A stretch of 6,923 nt of DNA from Planctomycetia bacterium (GTDB taxonomy: Bacteria > Planctomycetota > Planctomycetia > Pirellulales > UBA1268). Below are positions 5,225 to 6,923 of the stretch, piece by piece (positions within the stretch are counted from its first letter, which is position 1; each line of letters begins with the position of its first letter). The stretch spans positions 1-6,923 of the forward strand of contig RFUD01000128.1 in the NCBI GenBank assembly GCA_009923125.1, in the 5' to 3' direction. A model generated the notes under the pieces. The model ran no database searches. It saw nothing but the letters and a program-made list of their open reading frames with translations, and was not told the origin of the DNA. The translations under genes and the position numbers were made by a program.

Positions 5225-6923
5225 TCACGTTCCCGCGCCCGCCGGGGCCGCCGCCTCGGCGGTCTCCTTCAAACCGGCGATGCCCTTCGGCGCGGGATTG
5301 CCCCGGGCCTTCTCGATCTCCTTGAGCAGCCGGTCGAACTGCTTCTCCATCCCCTTGCCGCCGAGTTCCGGGTACAGCTTGTAGGTGATCGCGATGTCGT
5401 TGTACGCCATGTCGAGCACCTTCTCACGATCCTGCACGGCGATTTCCGCACGCTCGAGCCGGCACTTCGCCACGTTGAGGCGGGCCGTGAAAAACCTGCC
5501 CCGGGCCTCGAGCGCCTTGTCGTCATTGCCGGCGAACGCCTGTCGCGAGAGCTTGTTGGCGATGCCGCCCCAGCCCCACGCGACGCTCTGGCCGCGGCGC
5601 CGCCCGACGATCGCCTCCTTGAGATATTGCTCCGCCTTCGCCTTGTCGGTGGACTTCTCACCGGCGGACTGCAGGAGTTCGGCCGCCTGGATCTGGGCGT
5701 CGAGCGAGTTTTGCCGCTTCGGGTCGGAGAGAATCCAGTCGATCTGCTCCTCCGCCTCCTCCCAGCGGCCGAGTTCCCGACACACGTTCGCCACCTTCAG
5801 CCGGATCGCGGGCTCGAACCGGGCGATCTCGTCGCCTCCCTTGTCGAGCAGCCGGCGGTACGTTTCAGCCGCCTTGGCGAGGTAGCCGTCCGCCTTGGCT
5901 TTGGGCACGACCGAACCGGTGCCGGCCCCGGAGCCGAGTGACAGGTAGGTCGTCGCCACCCAGATCTGCGACGAGACCTTCGGGTCACGCTTGGCGATGC
6001 CGTCGAGGAACTTCTCGAATCCACCGAGGATCGCCGTCGCCTTGGCCAGCGCGGCCGCCGACCCCGCCTGCTCGCCGGTGCCGAGGGCGTCGAGTTGCCC
6101 CTGCAGGTCGCGTCCCATCGCCAGGTACATCGCGGTCAACTTCGCCGAGGCTTCCTCTCCCGTGCCGGCCACGGCCTCGAGCCTGTCCATGGCCAGTTGC
6201 GCCTTGTCGAGTTGATCGGCCTGGATGAAATACCGGAGGGCCACCGTGAGCGTGCTCTCCGCGAGCGGCCCCGCGGCGAAGGCCGGGTCCTTGCCGCTGA
6301 CGAGCGTCCACGGGCCGTACTCGGGCTGTTCCAACAGCCGGAGGGCGAGCTGGTTGTCGCCGTCTTCGATCGCCATCTGCACGCGGGCCAGGGCCGCCGC
6401 GACGGTCGTTCGCGCCGGCGGCGTGCCGGCCGGGACGCCGGCCAGCCCCTCGTCGATGGCCGCCGCCGCCCGCCGCTTCCAGGCCGCGAGGGTGTCGGCC
6501 GGCGGCCGGGCGCCCTCCTCGAGACCGCGCTTCTCCAGCACGTCGCGCCACAGCGCGCTTCCGGCCCGCAGCAGGACTTCGGGCCGCCGCGGCGACGCGG
6601 CCGGCACCTGGTCGAGAATCTCGATCAGCCGCTCCGGGTCACGGGCCTCCGTCGCGCTGGCGATGGCGATCACCGCCGCATCCGCGCTCTCCGCATCCTC
6701 CGGCCACGTGCGCATGATCAGGCCGGCCATGTCGCCGCACTGCCGCTTCGCCGCCGCCCGCCACTCCGGCACCCCCTCCTTCGACAACTGCTGCAGGCTG
6801 GCCATGGCGACCTTCGCCGCCTGCCGACTGCCCTTCGCGTTGGGATACCGCTCGGCGAGGAATGAGCCGAGCGCCGCCGCGTCGTGGAGGCGACGCCCCT
6901 CGTACAGCATGAACGTCAGCATG
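5225..6923 (-). CDS. Large helical-repeat (TPR-like) protein, 5'-partial at right edge
   Basis: The visible 565 residues are the C-terminal part of a protein that enters from the right edge. The ATG at 6922 opens straight into repeat-like helices (ALGSFLAERYPNAKGSRQAAKVAM), so it is probably internal and the true N-terminus lies outside. The protein is Ala/Leu/Glu-rich and nearly all helical, with degenerate TPR-like units: about 12-43, 80-105, 220-270, 342-360 (YLAKAAETYRRLLDKGG), 376-395 (VANVCRELGRWEEAEEQID), 407-436 and 470-515. Between two such units is a Gly/Trp motif, AWGWGGIANKL (448-458). An Ala/Gly/Pro tail ends the protein. No enzyme motif or membrane helix is visible in this part, and I cannot name a function. 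The TGA (5227-5225) overlaps the GTG/ATG at 5228-5223, so it is in the same operon as the smaller TPR gene and the ExbB/ExbD motor. A scaffold or periplasmic binding role is plausible, but it depends on an unseen signal peptide. Confidence 0.85.
   Translation of the reverse strand, partial: MLTFMLYEGRRLHDAAALGSFLAERYPNAKGSRQAAKVAMASLQQLSKEGVPEWRAAAKRQCGDMAGLIMRTWPEDAESADAAVIAIASATEARDPERLIEILDQVPAASPRRPEVLLRAGSALWRDVLEKRGLEEGARPPADTLAAWKRRAAAAIDEGLAGVPAGTPPARTTVAAALARVQMAIEDGDNQLALRLLEQPEYGPWTLVSGKDPAFAAGPLAESTLTVALRYFIQADQLDKAQLAMDRLEAVAGTGEEASAKLTAMYLAMGRDLQGQLDALGTGEQAGSAAALAKATAILGGFEKFLDGIAKRDPKVSSQIWVATTYLSLGSGAGTGSVVPKAKADGYLAKAAETYRRLLDKGGDEIARFEPAIRLKVANVCRELGRWEEAEEQIDWILSDPKRQNSLDAQIQAAELLQSAGEKSTDKAKAEQYLKEAIVGRRRGQSVAWGWGGIANKLSRQAFAGNDDKALEARGRFFTARLNVAKCRLERAEIAVQDREKVLDMAYNDIAITYKLYPELGGKGMEKQFDRLLKEIEKARGNPAPKGIAGLKETAEAAAPAGAGT

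Noticed and set aside
6095..6865. Plus-strand open frame opposite the large repeat protein
   Set aside because: Its translation is Arg/His/Gly-rich without motifs, while the opposite strand has a coherent repeat protein.

Overview
The window is GC-rich throughout and densely coding, with GC-rich third codon positions. Its gene content points to a Gram-negative bacterium, most likely a planctomycete of the Pirellulales type: several TPR proteins next to an ExbB gene and two ExbD genes whose membrane segments share an M-T-P-M-I-D core. The taxonomic guess is an inference from gene style. No rRNA or marker gene is present to prove it.

Layout: two genes run rightward and five run leftward, so the two groups converge. 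Rightward: (1) bases 1-1062, the C-terminal activation (S-adenosylmethionine-binding) domain of cobalamin-dependent methionine synthase MetH, cut by the left edge; (2) about 1150-2106, a complete XerC/XerD-type tyrosine recombinase with all six catalytic residues. A 119-bp convergent spacer (2107-2225) holds a perfect 10-bp GC hairpin without a T-tract. Leftward, in order of transcription: (3) a large helical-repeat (TPR-like) protein entering from the right edge and ending at 5225; (4) an exported TPR protein (5186-4071) with an N-terminal beta-rich module; (5) an ExbB/TolQ/MotA-type channel protein with an added signal-peptide-like N-terminus and acidic linker (3981-3160); (6) ExbD/TolR no. 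1 (3152-2712); (7) ExbD/TolR no. 2 (2708-2226).

The five leftward genes look like one operon. Genes 3 and 4 abut or overlap depending on which start is used. The exbB-exbD and exbD-exbD gaps are 7 and 3 nt. The 89-nt gap before exbB carries a strong Shine-Dalgarno site. The predicted machine is a proton-driven inner-membrane motor (ExbB plus two non-identical ExbD subunits) working with one or two exported TPR proteins. This resembles the Tol-Pal/CpoB arrangement, but no TonB, TolA, TolB or Pal gene lies in the window, so its partner and cargo are unknown. This cluster is the most interesting part of the window. MetH and the recombinase look like ordinary housekeeping genes. I saw no RNA gene, CRISPR array, insertion sequence or prophage, and no gene-free stretch longer than 119 bp.
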